From Xiphydria camelus (lineage: Eukaryota; Arthropoda; Insecta; Hymenoptera; Xiphydriidae), in NCBI GenBank assembly GCA_963678675.1, contig OY783192.1, positions 4,784,001 to 4,848,000 of the forward strand: a stretch of DNA of 64,000 bases, given 5' to 3'. The position numbers were made by a program, and so were the translations under genes. Numbering within the stretch: the stretch's first letter is position 1; each line of letters starts with the position of its first letter. Positions 32,333 through 45,217 of this stretch are shown here, in pieces. Under the pieces are notes generated by a model. The model was given only the letters and a program-made list of their open reading frames with translations, was not told where the DNA came from and ran no database searches.

Positions 32333-33185
32333 TGAAGAGTATAACTTCTAAAGGGTCTAAGTGCCATTTTTGCAAAAATATATATTTTGCTTGAAAACGG
32401 TCGTAAGTGCAAACCCCAATGCATCTGAAAAGGGTCTATGTAAAAAAAACATACGTAGAGGATTTGCGATGTATCGCAAGGTGGTGCCAGGTGTAAGTGC
32501 CACGGCATGTTTAAGCTAAAAAGGGTCTATGTGCCATTGACGTTTATCTGTAGGAATAATGGAAGAACAAGCCGGTGACAGTTCGAAGCGAAGGAAAACG
32601 GGTGCAGAGAGTGTAATTCAAGAAAGAAGACAACTGGGAACTAGTGGTTCAGAATACACAACGTATTCTGGAGTTAACGTTCCTGCGAAGAGAGCTCTAT
32701 CCGAATTACTCAAATTCCACAACTTCAATGCGAGAATCGAATAAGCGAGGCAAAACTACAAAATTTAAGGGACATGATGGACTATATTCCACTGCAACAC
32801 TACAGATTCTACTAAAACCTAATTGAAAGGACATCTGTGCAAAGAAACAGAAGTTCAGCTGAAGATGGAAATGGAAAGAAGAGAGGTGCAACATCTTTTT
32901 GAGTTTAATGCCTAATGGTACTTAGGCCCATCAGAATGTAACATGTAAAGGCACTTAGATCTTTTTACCGAATTTCAACATCTTTTTCTTTTCTAAGGAT
33001 ATATTTAAGTTTCACTGTATATTCCTACGATGTAGCTTATTCATATGTAGCTGAATTTGAAGAATAAATATATTTTTTCCTTTGAAAGTTGTTGATAGCA
33101 CTGATACCAGCACTGATTTAGCTCAATATCTCATTTTGCGATTTTTGGCACTCTCTTAGACCCTTTAGAATTTACACTCTTCATA
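32333..33185. mobile_element. Internally deleted DNA transposon with transposase ends
   Basis: The element is about 853 bp. The left end ATGAAGAGTATAACTTCT, then AAAGGGTCTAAGTGCCA, is mirrored at the right by an inward-read ATGAAGAGTGTAAATTCT, then AAAGGGTCTAAGA. The AAAGGGTCTAWGT motif recurs subterminally (about 32350, 32430 and 32519, and inverted near 32945). The interior retains an N-terminal and a C-terminal piece of one transposase-like protein in different frames, the middle being gone. It begins two bases after the preceding MITE. Confidence 0.65.
32559..32815 (+). pseudogene. Transposase remnant: N- and C-terminal pieces joined
   Basis: From ATG 32559 the frame reads a hydrophilic start, then ERRQLGTSGSEYTTYSGVNV, then PAKR. 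From memory this fits the LRxSGxxYxSxxGxxVPAR signature at the N-terminus of a widespread uncharacterised insect transposon protein. In another frame, 32705-32812 reads on into ISEAKLQNLRDMMDYIP and QHYRFY before a TAA. This resembles the KKxDLxxLxxxIPxxYxxFY end of the same family. The two pieces are about 50 and 36 codons, whereas the full protein is several hundred residues, and the catalytic middle is absent. Family identity is by pattern only. Confidence 0.45.
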
Positions 33186-33347
33186 TGAAAATTTATATAT
33201 TCCGGAATTATGAAAACTAATATGTCTCCTTAGGAAATTGCTCTTATAAATTTTAGAACGGAGTATATTAATTTTCACATAATCACTTTTGGATAAAAAC
33301 TTTATATAGAATTTATTGTATTTTATTTAATACAATGTTTTACAGTG

Positions 33348-33423
33348 TATAATACCACGCGACGAGATGTAGATTTTGCACCTCGCCTGCGCAAAATTTA
33401 CATCTCGTCCCATGGTATTATAG
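33348..33423. repeat. Short hairpin, 34-bp arms
   Basis: TATAATACCACGCGACGAGA at 33348-33367 and following pairs with the inverse ending GGTATTATA at 33423. There are four mismatches and a six-base loop. It could be a tiny foldback element or an RNA hairpin; nothing else supports either. Confidence 0.55.
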
Positions 33424-35750
33424 CATTATCCGGTATGAGTCTACGGAATGGTGGTGACGCGGTATTCTTGCTTTTTATCACGTTTTCATACGTCGTAATT
33501 CCGTTGCACATTCAAAGTCTACTTTTATTTCTGCCGCAGTATTATAGGCAGAGTGGGTTGCATAAGAATCGATACGATTTATGGTCTTCGTAAAACTTAC
33601 ATACGAATAAGAAAAAAAAAACAGAAAAAATGAGGAGTTAAAGGCAAATTTGAAACGGATTTCATGCACTTTCGAGAGGGAAACTTAGAAAAAGAGATCC
33701 GCATTTGTTTTACTGCTAACTCTGCCTTTGCTATTTATCGGCACGGAGAATGAAACTAATTGCAAGAGGGGTGGCGCGCCGGGCAATTATCGGGCTTTGT
33801 AAACACACTTCTGTGTCGAATATAAATGGAAATTAATACAGAGCAACCCACGAGGAAAATTGCAAGCCTCTCTGGATTAAAACCTGACAATGTTTCTCGT
33901 TAAGAACGGTGTTTGACACCAAATTGAATCCCATCATTAATTGTATCAGATATCTATTAATTTCCGAGAATTGTCAAACAACTTGATTATACAATAGCCT
34001 AGTCCTACGGGGAAATATGTCAGAAATCGAGACATTTAGTATGGCTGAAATTGTTGTCAGGTGCCTCTCCTCTGCTTTTTAAGTATCGCATCAGACGGAT
34101 AGACGCTGCACCACTGTGCGACGCCTATAATTCATAGGCGCAGCGACGTATTTCGAGAGACGTACGTAGATATGTAGGCACGTGTACGTGTGTACGTACA
34201 GGGTAGGTCATGCGCGATGCTCTATAATCCTCCTATGCAACCCCGTTTCCCCGCCCTCCTGCACCGCGAACCTACCCGGCGTGCATGGAAACATTCATAT
34301 GCTATTCATCCAGAGACCAGAGACAGAGTACCAGAAACGCAATTCCACACAACGACAAAAGTTGAACCCCTCTGTGAAAGATGGTAAATGTACACAAAAA
34401 TGGATACATTGACGATCTACGCGAGAAATTGCGAGTTCGCGTAGTATGTGCGGACTTTCGTTTCCGCTATTTGTACGAACAATTCTTTCCCACTATTTTC
34501 AATAAAAAAATCCAATACTCAAATCGAGCCGTAATTGATTCCAGATAAACATAGATTGATCCAGAGATTCTCGAAAAAAGATCGAGGTGCTCATAGCTTT
34601 TAAGAGAAAAAAGTAATTCCCTTGATCTGCTGATTATGTACCTATATCGGAAGGCATAATTATAGAATGTATACAAAAGTTCATCGACTGCTCTTAAAAG
34701 GGTTTAATAATAGCCGTGACCCGTAAGAAATCGAGTAGTTTGCAGTTATTTTCACGATATTGCACTAATTGTTAACCAAGCTGCTACCGACCGCGCCGCC
34801 TGTAACTCTTTTAATTTAAAATATACCTACCAGGGGTGAATTAATTGAAAGGCAAAGAACCTTGATACAGAGCCGTTCTGTTAATTATATCGTTCGATTC
34901 GTTCACCTTTTCCACGCTGCACAACAGCCGTGCCTAATAAATTCTCTCATTCGATTCTAATCTAATTACCGCCAATTATAATGGAACACATAAAAGAAAT
35001 TGAAAGAGATTCTTCGAAGGATTCGAGCATTCCACGACTGATGATATTTTCAAAACCATATGCCTACTAAACATACAAATCTATTAAACAAAATGAAATG
35101 TGTCAGTTTATTATTTCGATTTAACGATTAGTCAATTTTATTGAAAACAAAAAAGGAAGCACTTTCGTTCCTCTAATGTTTCTTGGTTTAGCACCGCAAC
35201 GCGCCACAGCGTGTGAAACGTTTCTCATTTCTGCAACACACGTGAGAAGATTTGCAAATACGACAGGAAACACACCCGACTTGCATATATGGGGGTGGAC
35301 AGACCTGGCAGCAGCTGCCCAGTGTAGTCAGAGCTGTGGGTTGTAATATTGTTGGGAGGTAATTCACCTTGGATAGGTGCTATTTGCTAGAGAACTCGTG
35401 TACAGTATGGCAAGCATATGGTGTCTACGTGGTATACGTAGTATTTGAACAAGTAAGAATAGAGGTATTATACGCCACTATTAACAGACTGTATCTAACG
35501 ACAAAGTCGTACGTGAGCGTATAGTAGAGTCTGTTACTAGTATCGATCGAAGTTGAGGAATAACAACCTCGTTAAAACGAATTTTTTTCATCGCTCATGT
35601 CCAACTTGACGAAGAGGAGCCGGGGACACTAATCAATACAAGCACGCGTAAAAATTGTTTTGTATACCGTCGCGTTCACTACAAAACGTCAACGGACTTA
35701 TCAGGGCGAGAAGTGAATCATAAGATTGTTAGTATTATTTTTGGAAATGG
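33424..35750. other. Non-coding DNA, no gene recognised
   Basis: No coding domain, RNA gene or long inverted repeat was identified. A small palindrome, CGCCTATAATTCATAGGCG, lies at 34122-34140. Confidence 0.4.
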
Positions 35751-35967
35751 TACTGAGAGAAATAGTGGCTAGTGTCAACAAAATATTTCTTAAGTCAAGA
35801 ACATGATCTTAAACATTTTTAATAATACAGATTCTTGATTCAAGCATACCTTCGATGAGACAATACCAAACATTTTCTCGCGCAAAGAAAACCTTAATTC
35901 TGCAATTATATCATGTTTTTGGTTAAAGAACAAATTTATTTGGCACTAGCAATTATATCTCACAGTG
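35751..35967. mobile_element. MITE (family C), copy 1
   Basis: The left end is (T)ACTGAGAGAAATAGTGGCTAGTG and the right end, read inward, is CACTGTGAGATATAATTGCTAGTG. The interior shares ATTATATCATGTTTTTG and CAAAGAAAACC with the copy at 54557-54822. It is 217 bp and non-coding. Confidence 0.6.
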
Positions 35968-36655
<688 letters not shown>

Positions 36656-36673
36656 CCTCTCCCTCTCCCCCCT

Positions 36674-39600
36674 TTCTCGAAGATCAATATTTGTACAGGG
36701 AAACGCCATATATACACCCGTACGCCCTCTAATTATGAACAATTCTGAATTCCAAATGCGAACTTCTCGTTACGTCTTCGTTTATTTTTTCGAATTACAC
36801 GAATACATTTTTTTAAGTCCAACCAGAACAGCATATCGCTCCAATGTAAAGCGTACAACAACGTGCTCTTTAAATTTATTTGAACTGCGCTGCAACTTCT
36901 TCGCGCTTCCGCCGCAGAATTACCTAGTACTCGCACGTTCCCGCATTGTGTATAGGAGCTACTCTTGGAACTATAACTTCATTGTTGTAGTTAACTCCTT
37001 GATACGATGGAACGCGATGCCTGGAACAGCTCCATAGCAAAAAGTTACATTAGCGCTATTCGATTACATGAGCTAACGATAGCTTGAAAATTATCGCAGA
37101 GAAATACAAAGGAAGTGTATATGTCCGTCTATATAGTAAGTATATATGTATATAAGAGAGAGAGAGGAAGGATTTAATCCATCACTTGAATATGCGATCA
37201 AACAGAATTCACTCGCTCATACGCCTGCCGGTTTGATTCTACCCGACCAATACTACTGCCGTCCGCTAATGGTAGCAGTAGAAATAGTCGGCTATGGCCA
37301 GGCCTGCAGTCCCCTTGCCTTGCAGCTAGTCAGCTTGACTATATCCGAGTACTACTACTGCCGTACCGGAGCCGACGCGGCAGTAGTAGAAATCGATTGC
37401 GGTCAAACCACTCAATGCATCTACCGATCTGACTCTAACGGACCATTACTGCTATCGCTGACCTATGCAATCGCGATCACATGTCTACAAGCGAACGTAC
37501 ATGGCTATAGATATATAAAATCATTTACAGAGGTTGCCAGGTTAAAGATTTTCTGAACAAAGGTACGACCTTTTATATTACTATATACGTATAGTAAAAA
37601 CCTGTTGCACTACAATACATCCTACGTTTCAGTGCATCCCGTCTTTTCTTACACTTGAACGTTAAGGGGACGTGTGTTAGAAGATCGAAACGCCATAGTA
37701 ATAATAAAATTTTCAATGCTATTAAAAATCAAAATCAAAACAATAATTCATATTTCTTTAGCGAGTTTTAAGAGAAAAATATTTGGAAAAATATTATGCT
37801 TTATCACATGGTAATATCCCAAACTTTAACACACACACACACATATGAACGAATAATCTATTAGAATACCAAACGGTGTATAGTTCAGAGGTCCTGATAA
37901 AGTTAGTAGTTCCCCTTATGTATAAATATATTATATAATCCGATTCTCGATAAATGATAGACTCACGAAAAATGATTCAATTTCTGAAAATACGTTATAT
38001 ATCTATTTTTTTGTATCGCTGCAAAGGTGGACGGAGGTAGACCAGAGGCAGTGGATAGAGGATTTGTTTGTTTGCAGACATTACTCATTCTGTGCGGCCT
38101 ACCCACGAGCCATCCCGAAACGTGCCACACAATATCCAGTAAAATATTTATGCTTCACTCACACACACTCGAACTTGTCTGGCGGTAGAAATATTAGCAT
38201 AATTTCAGGAATGTGTAGGTCTTCCCGCGGAACGATTCGATTATCGGGAGAGAATCGGGCTTTATAGATATACTCTTTAAAGCAGCATAACCGGCAAGCG
38301 GAAGCCTCGTTGTGAGGGTTTTAAGGGTCTTAAAGCATCAACCGAACTTACCGAGAATAGCCCAACATAGCTACACCGATAATGTATAGGTATTAAGCGA
38401 AGTTTCCAACTGAATTTCCACCTCCTCCCTCTTTCTCTCTCTCTTGCATCCGTATACGTCTATAAAGGAAATACAATACAACTGTGCTCTCTACCACATA
38501 CTCATCAAGTGCCGCAGCTACGAAGAGAAGCTCGAAGAGAAGACGCAACCTGTCCGAAGTGAAATTCCGCGGGTAAATAATTCAACCAATGTATAGAAAC
38601 CCAGACAGCCGGGAAAACGGAAACTCTAGGCCTGTTTGTATTACTGTCGGAAGCTGAAAGCCTTTTCTGACGAAATAACAACATTTTCAGGAATTGCATT
38701 TGGCTCTTCGCTTTTGCTTCATCGCGAGGCCACGAGAGAGACTCGACTTACCTTTCACTTATTTCCCGTTCTCGTGAACACTTCGCAAGCTCGATATGCA
38801 AAGCCCGCGAATGTCGCACGATAACTATGTAAATGGTGTGACACTAAAGGCATCAACGCCAGTGTAGTAGACGGAGATAAAAGCATTTTAAGAGAGATGA
38901 AGGGAGATGGGTAGAGAAAGACGTAGAATAGATGCAAAGACTGCATACGAGAACCCACGGTCGGCATTACACGTTAAGAGGGTAATATAGAAATAGTACG
39001 GGTAGTTAACCGGGGCATAGCTGCTATGCACTTTTAGTACTTGGTGTAACATGGATAGGTAGGTGACGGGTAAATTAATTCCGTGAAACGTAACAAATTC
39101 ATATTACCACACTATACGTAAATTTCCCAAGTGGATAGGTTAGACCACTGAAACATGAGTTGCCTATTCCATATTTCAATGCTTTGTGCTCGTTGCTATG
39201 GAAATTGCATCGTCGGAATATCCACTAAACGATGAATTAAAAAACACTGATTTATCAACATATCCGATATCAAAATACCAACTTCTCGATATAATAAATC
39301 GAGCTTGCACTGCACGGAATATTCGATGCAGTCCTAAAAAGCGTAAAATGTTCGATGTTCAATTTACATCAAAGTGCCTTCGATCAAAACTACATACCTA
39401 TATGAAATTTGAAATATAAAACTCGTTCCAATTTCTACGATATTCCATATTAAACAACACGAATGATCGGCTCTCTATATTCGACACTCGGCAAAAAACG
39501 AGAAACCCACGAGCAGAAATAATCCATAACTACGACTCGTTGGAGCATCGGGGACAGTGAATTTTTCAGAACGACAAATTCGACAGAGATGTGAAGTTCG

Positions 39601-41394
39601 CATCCCTCACTGCGCGGGTCTCGTGTAACATGTATAGCCATTAGGAGGAAAAACGTCACGACACATCAAAATGTCAACGCGTGATGAGGGGCAGGACGGT
39701 CGTGGTTGGATTTTGCCATTCGACGCGCGCGTACGCATCACGCGTATACGCAACGCACTGACCGTCTACTTCCGTAGTAAATCGCCCGTGGAAAGAGAAA
39801 AAGAAAAGCACTTCGACATTATTACATCATCTCTGGTCTTTTTTGCCATTCCTTGTCCGGTACAGATAAACCACCGACTGTAAGGCGAAAGGACACGAGT
39901 CACGCGGAGGATAAGACTCGCTTTCTCGATACCATTACAGCGAGAATGATTGATCGGGAATACGATTTGCGTCACCTTGTCTTACAGCCGCAGAAATAAC
40001 GGTTCGACATTGGCAACTCGACTGCGTGAGATTCGCCTTGGATTCCCTGATGAGAGAGCGGATGAAGTCGAAAATGGACACCGATACGACGGGGGAAAGT
40101 AGCCGTTGGAGCCTCGTGCGTTATCGGCTGACCACAGTCACTTATGTCGCTTTATGGCAAAAGTATTCTCATCAGGGAGAGTGCCCGGGCAAATACGAAA
40201 ACCTACTTCGCGACGGACGTTAGATCGTATAATGTTGCGGGAAACCCGCTCTCTCCCGTTATACGCGGTAGGATAAAAACAGAAAAGAAAGAAAGAACGT
40301 TATGCGCGGGACAAGACAATTGTCGTAAATGGTTTCCCGCCCCGCGGCTCCGTACGATTCCACGGCCATATCGCGAAACGGCCGTGAAGCGGGACAATTG
40401 CAAGAGTGGAAGCGCAGTTCGCACTGCCGGGAAAATGAACTTTGAACGCGTCATTCAATTATCAACTCGTTCAGATAATGAGGCGAACCGTTCGAAGGGC
40501 GTCGCGATCGATTTCGCTTGGCACTTTGTATGTATTATAAACGAATTAACGTTCGTTAAATTCAATTCGCCCGACGAACGAGAGCAACCACCGAAACTTG
40601 GTCCGCCAACCACCGGCGTGTCAGTCTACGCGTCACGCACTGACAAACGAATAATTATAGCGAGTGCTTATGCGGCGCTGGAATAGTTCGAATTAAAAGT
40701 GTGTTCGCGCTCGGGTATACGGTATTGTCCGTGAATGTGTAGATCGCAATTGGCACTCGCGAGCACGGGAGAGCCTGCGGTGGCGAGCGAATGTTCCCGC
40801 AGTTGCGAAGCAACGGGTGCAAATTGTCCGTTACAAATCTTCGTTTCGCTCTCGGCGACGATTTCGACGCTCCTCGATATCGAGTGTCCATTACCCTCGA
40901 CATAACGTACGCGCGGGCGGAGCCGAATATGAAAACGCGCCATAACCGTGGCGAATGGCGAGCTTCGGATAAAAAGGGATTCCACGGAGAAATCAAATTA
41001 ATGATCGGAATTTCCACGGGATGTCGCATTTTTCATTTCCACGTTTCCAGGCGCAAAGAGCGAGTCCGACGTGTTCAGTCTGACGTAATCATTCATCGTG
41101 CAACGAAGGGGGGAGACGCGAGTGTGCTACGTGCTGAACTTAATGGAGTGTAATTGAAGATGAGGTCCTCAAAGTGGGTTCCTTAAGGAGAACGTCTGCA
41201 GTTAGGAGCAGATATGATACGGTGAAGAGAGGACCCGAAGGAAATGTACGTATATTAGTTGGCAGTAATGGCCATTAGAAACACTCCAAATTTGGGATGC
41301 TGGCGAGAGTATCGGAACTCTCGATCGCTTATTGTTAGCCAAATATCGCTTGTCGAGATTAGAGGGAAAGATTAGGACCAAAGGAAGTGACGTA
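36674..41394. other. Non-coding DNA with small repeats
   Basis: No gene is recognised. Two imperfect hairpin-like units at about 37246-37292 and 37351-37395 share ACTACTGCCG...GCAGTAG, so the frame at 37146-37556 contains two similar YYCR...VEI blocks. A (CA)n run lies at about 37830-37844. GC and CpG rise at 39.6-41.1 kb, giving overlapping frames (to 180 codons at 40144-40686) with no domain that I can name. Confidence 0.4.
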
Positions 41395-41784
41395 CACTGA
41401 GAAAACTGTTTATTTGTAGTTAATATGTGTATACTTGATTACGGCGAAAGAAACATTTCTTTGGGCCAAGCTAATATTTGGTAGCTGTTACTCTATTTTT
41501 GTCTGAATGAAGAAGACATTCTAATGATAACCATATTATATGAACTTTTGGCTCATATTTGTATAATACCTTTTCGAAGATTACGATCTTATCTATAATA
41601 AGGACTTATATTGATACAGGGGCTAGAAATTCATGGATAATGAGTTAATAGTGATTGAAGTTTCTTTTCTGGCGAATAAGTTTAGCCTCACATGGTACAT
41701 GTATTTACTTGGGCCAACGAAATATTTCTTTAACCATAATAAAGTATACATTTATTAACTACAAATTTAACTCTTCTCTCGGTG
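41395..41784. mobile_element. MITE (family A), copy 1, carrying a nested element
   Basis: The left end is CACTGAGAAAACTGTTTATT and the right end, read inward, is CACCGAGAGAAGAGTTAAAT. The flanks TA / TA fit a TA duplication. The second half repeats CATAATAAAGTATACATTTA, the inverse of the left arm's GTATACTTGATTACGG. Family B sequence (41531-41695) interrupts it, shown by comparison with the uninterrupted copy at 43440-43647. Confidence 0.65.
41531..41695. mobile_element. MITE (family B), copy 2, nested and one-armed
   Basis: Its reading matches the reverse complement of the 1915-2130 copy from the interior through the terminal GCCTCACATGG. The opposite arm is missing apart from CCATAT. The TIR asymmetry means it was truncated on or after insertion. 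Confidence 0.65.
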
Positions 41785-43439
41785 TACCTATGTTTTGACG
41801 TAAATGAGGAGCTATCTTTCAAAACGCAGTTTTTTAACAAAACCTTGTCTTCGGTATAAATCCTAATTATTTCTTAATAACTTTTACTTGGGTGTAGATT
41901 TTTAAATTTTGCTGGATTCTTTATGGCACTTTTAATGCTACATATTTTCACCTGCAAAAATTAGATATTGCAATTTTTAACTTTAGAACAAATAATTAGG
42001 ATTTACTGAAAACAAGGTTTTATTCAAAAACTGCGTTTTGAAAGATAGCTCCTGAAATGATTCGATTACAAATAATAAAAAGAAATTATTCGGTGGCTCT
42101 TCCAAAATCTCCCCTGTCCGCTTAACGAACGTTCCCCCCAATTAATCAAAACAGATTAGCAAGAATCAATGCAAACTACCGGAAGCGGAGTTTCCGGCTG
42201 TTTTCCGAGGATTACTCTCCTCCCCTCCCTTCGCGCCCTCTCCGTCTCCCTTTTCGTATACGTATACATGTATAAACGCGCTCCCGCACACACCCAACCT
42301 TTTATGCCGGTTAGGGGTGAAAGTCGGGGTAATTAGTCATAATTAGAGGGACGCATTAATTAAGTTTATTAGACGGGATTACAGGTGATATTAATTTGAT
42401 AGAAGGTAGCGAGAGCGCGCGCAAAGTCCGACAGCGGAGCACACGTAGCTCTAAAAATTGTTTGAATGATGAAACCGCATCACGGCTAAGGGGGACGAGA
42501 GGTGAAAGGTGGAGGCGCAATATGACGGTACTCCCGCATAATCCCACTTTGATGGGACTCGTCCTCGCTTGATTTACGCGCAAAAAGCACGGGAGGAAGA
42601 TACCGTCATAGGTGTCAAAACATTCGCCACCTTTGGCACGTGACCTCGTTTTCATTCACACGCATTCATCGCGGGTAGATTGTGCAAGTCGAAGTTCATT
42701 CACACGCATTCATCGCGGGTAGATTGTGCAAGTCGAAGTAAGAAATGCATCCGCAACTGCGTTGAGACTCTCGTCCCGTATAAAGACGGTCGCGATGCAT
42801 CTACGTACACTAACCCGGATTATACGAATCACTTCTCTATTTGCTCGTTTTCGTTTCCATTTGTTTCGATATCTCCGACGTATATTCTAAAGAAATTATA
42901 GCTTGTGTGAGTCGACCCATATTTACCGCCTACATCACCAGCGTGCAATCTAGCAATTAAGTATTAATTATTCTTCTGTGTAAAAATGTGGAAAAATCTG
43001 CTACATTATTCTCTACTTCTGCTTCTTTCCTGTCGCCTCTGCTACGTCGTTACTAAACCGTTCATATTCTTCCAGCGCTGTACCGCGGAATAAATAATGC
43101 ACCGGGATTAACGGAAACGATAATAGGTATCGCTATAGTTGCAACTATTACCACGGTATTGTGTGCGAGGTAAACTCTCGTACAAATCGAGATTGAGATC
43201 GTTCCGGGGCGGACTCGGTTTCCGAAGAGCTTTCACAAGATAATTGTGTTGCCGCCGGTAGATATACTCGTTCGTATAAGGATCCGTCGCACTCGTAAGT
43301 GCGGGATTACAAATTCGTCGGCGGAAGTTTAAGCGAGGGCGTAGTTTTTGCTAACTGCAATTATCATTCTTATGGAAAATAATAGATCTATCGGACATGG
43401 GATTTTCGACTCGGGATTCCATTCTAGTTGGATTCACTA
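41785..43439. other. Non-coding DNA, no gene recognised
   Basis: An inverted pair around AAAACGCAGTTTTTNAACAAAACCTTG (about 41820 and 42010-42045) suggests another decayed TIR unit of about 230 bp. No coding domain was identified. Confidence 0.4.
42651..42738. repeat. Perfect 44-bp tandem duplication
   Basis: Two identical 44-bp units (42651-42694 and 42695-42738) start TTCATTCACACGCATTCATC. Lack of divergence implies a recent event or strong homogenisation. Confidence 0.9.
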
Positions 43440-43647
43440 TACTGAAAAAACAGTTTGCTTATCATTAATATACGTATACTTGATTATGGCGAAAGAAATA
43501 TTTCTTTGGGCTAAGCAAATATTCGTTAGCTCTGTTTGAATGAAAGAGATATTCTAATAAAGATATATTTACTCAGACCGATTAAATGTTTCTTTCGTCA
43601 TAATCAGGTACATATTTATTAACTACAAATAAACTCTTCTCTCAGTA
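43440..43647. mobile_element. MITE (family A), copy 2
   Basis: The left end ACTGAAAAAACAGTTTG and the right end, read inward, TACTGAGAGAAGAGTTTATT enclose GTATACTTGATTATGGCGAA and its inverse TTCGTCATAATCAGGTAC. It is about 208 bp, non-coding, and lacks the family B insertion. Confidence 0.65.
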
Positions 43648-44886
43648 CAGGGAAGCTGCCGTGTTTTTTCCAAGATTTTAGATCCTTTCTCATTTCCAGA
43701 TAAAGAGTGTTTCGCTGATAAATCATAATTTTATCGATAAAGGGGACCTTCAAATTGTTACACGTGGTCTTAATTTTTTTCAATAAATGTTCCTTTAACT
43801 GAAACATAACAACTTCACGAATAATCCCTAGCACTCCCTGGAATGGACAAATCATTAATCACTGGACTACAATAGCTTACCGTGAAAAAAGAAGACCACG
43901 TGTAACAATCAGATGGTCTCCTCAACCAGAAACACCTTAGAGTTCGTCAGAGAAATCCTTTTTATTTGAAAATAAGAAGGGATCTAAATTCTCACTAACA
44001 CCACCTGATGTCCATTATCCAGATAGTATCTGCATGTAAATGTGTACGTTAAACACGGAGGCTTCGCCAACCAAGACAGGACCTTTAACTAGGGGATGAT
44101 CGAGTGGAGTGACTGAAAGACACCAGCAAGTCAATTCTCTTATACGATATATTTATAACATCGCATTTTGTGTTTCTCGTAACGCCGTATTCAACGCTAA
44201 TGAGAGTCCTCCGCGAATGTAGAGAGGGCCGCGTATGACACTTTTCCTAAAAGCTCGTTAATCGTCACGTCGTTTCTCACAGTCCTTCCGAACGTTAATC
44301 ACACAGCGAGGCGAGCGAGGCGAGAATGAGTTGGATCTCGTAAAACACCCACTACCACCCGTAAACAAAGTCGCGATGCGAAGGAGGTAAGAAATGAAAG
44401 TAGGAGACTCTGTATAGGCACGTAGATAGATAAGTGCGCCATCAGTTTTCCGAGATTGCATCGAGCTCGAAATGGCTCACTTTCTCGCTCCGGCTTAACG
44501 CCTGCCTCGCTCCGCCCCTCTTTCTTTCCCCGCGTCGACTCGGACCCCAGTATATCAACGGCGCCCGGTCTCCAAACGCATTCGCGCGATCGATCGGGAG
44601 ATTGTCCATTTTCTAGGAATTGCTGTATGAATCGGGACTGATATTAACGGCGGTATTTCTATTGAAATCCTGGCATTTTTCTGCGCTCTGCGCGGTGTCG
44701 CATCTGCCGTGAGAAGATTCCTAAAATGCAAAGATGCTTGAAATTACATTTCGCCGCCGGATGCGCGCCATCTCTCTTCCCTTTATCATTGAGAAAAAAA
44801 TTGGTGAAATCGATTTACTTGGTTTGAATTATTTCCCAATTTACATAATTGTATTCAATCCAATACTTATTCATTTACAATTAATA
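43648..44886. other. Non-coding DNA, no gene recognised
   Basis: Frames of 60-80 codons only, none recognised. Two copies of CACGTG(T)GGTCTTAAT/ACCACGTGTAACAAT near 43759 and 43894 are a short inverted pair. Confidence 0.35.
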
Positions 44887-45217
44887 TACACTGGGAAAAA
44901 AGTATGGAATCGTACAAACGGATTGTTCAGCTGTGACAGCTATAGTTTCTAATTATTTTATATTTAGCTATTGTTAGCTACGAAATATTGCTGTCATAGC
45001 AATACTATAACTACTGGGTAAGATACATATGTATTATATGTCAGATATACAGATAGCTGTGAGAGCTATCTACGAATTACTCTCTCAAAGCATTCTAATA
45101 AGGAATTAGTAACCGAACTGTGATGTTTCTAATTTAAGTATACAGTTTTATACATGGAACTCTGTACTTCTAGATTTCTAATATATCGCCGTAGGAGCCA
45201 TACATTTTTCTGGTGTA
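44887..45217. mobile_element. Degenerate TIR element (tentative)
   Basis: TACACTGGGAAAAAAGTATGG at the left corresponds to an inward-read TACACCAGAAAAATGTATGG at the right. The TIR is only about 20 bp. The interior holds small palindromes such as AGCTGTGACAGCT and GATAGCTGTGAGAGCTATC. Confidence 0.4.

Noticed and set aside
34112..34123. CACTGTG followed by CGACG, resembling a right Transib terminus
   Set aside because: No inward nonamer at 12 or 22-23 bp, no matching left end nearby and no TIR similarity beyond the heptamer. A decayed solo end is possible but unsupported.
40144..40686. 180-codon plus-strand frame in GC-rich DNA
   Set aside because: Overlapping frames are open on the other strand, no domain is recognised, and the GC content alone explains the low stop frequency.
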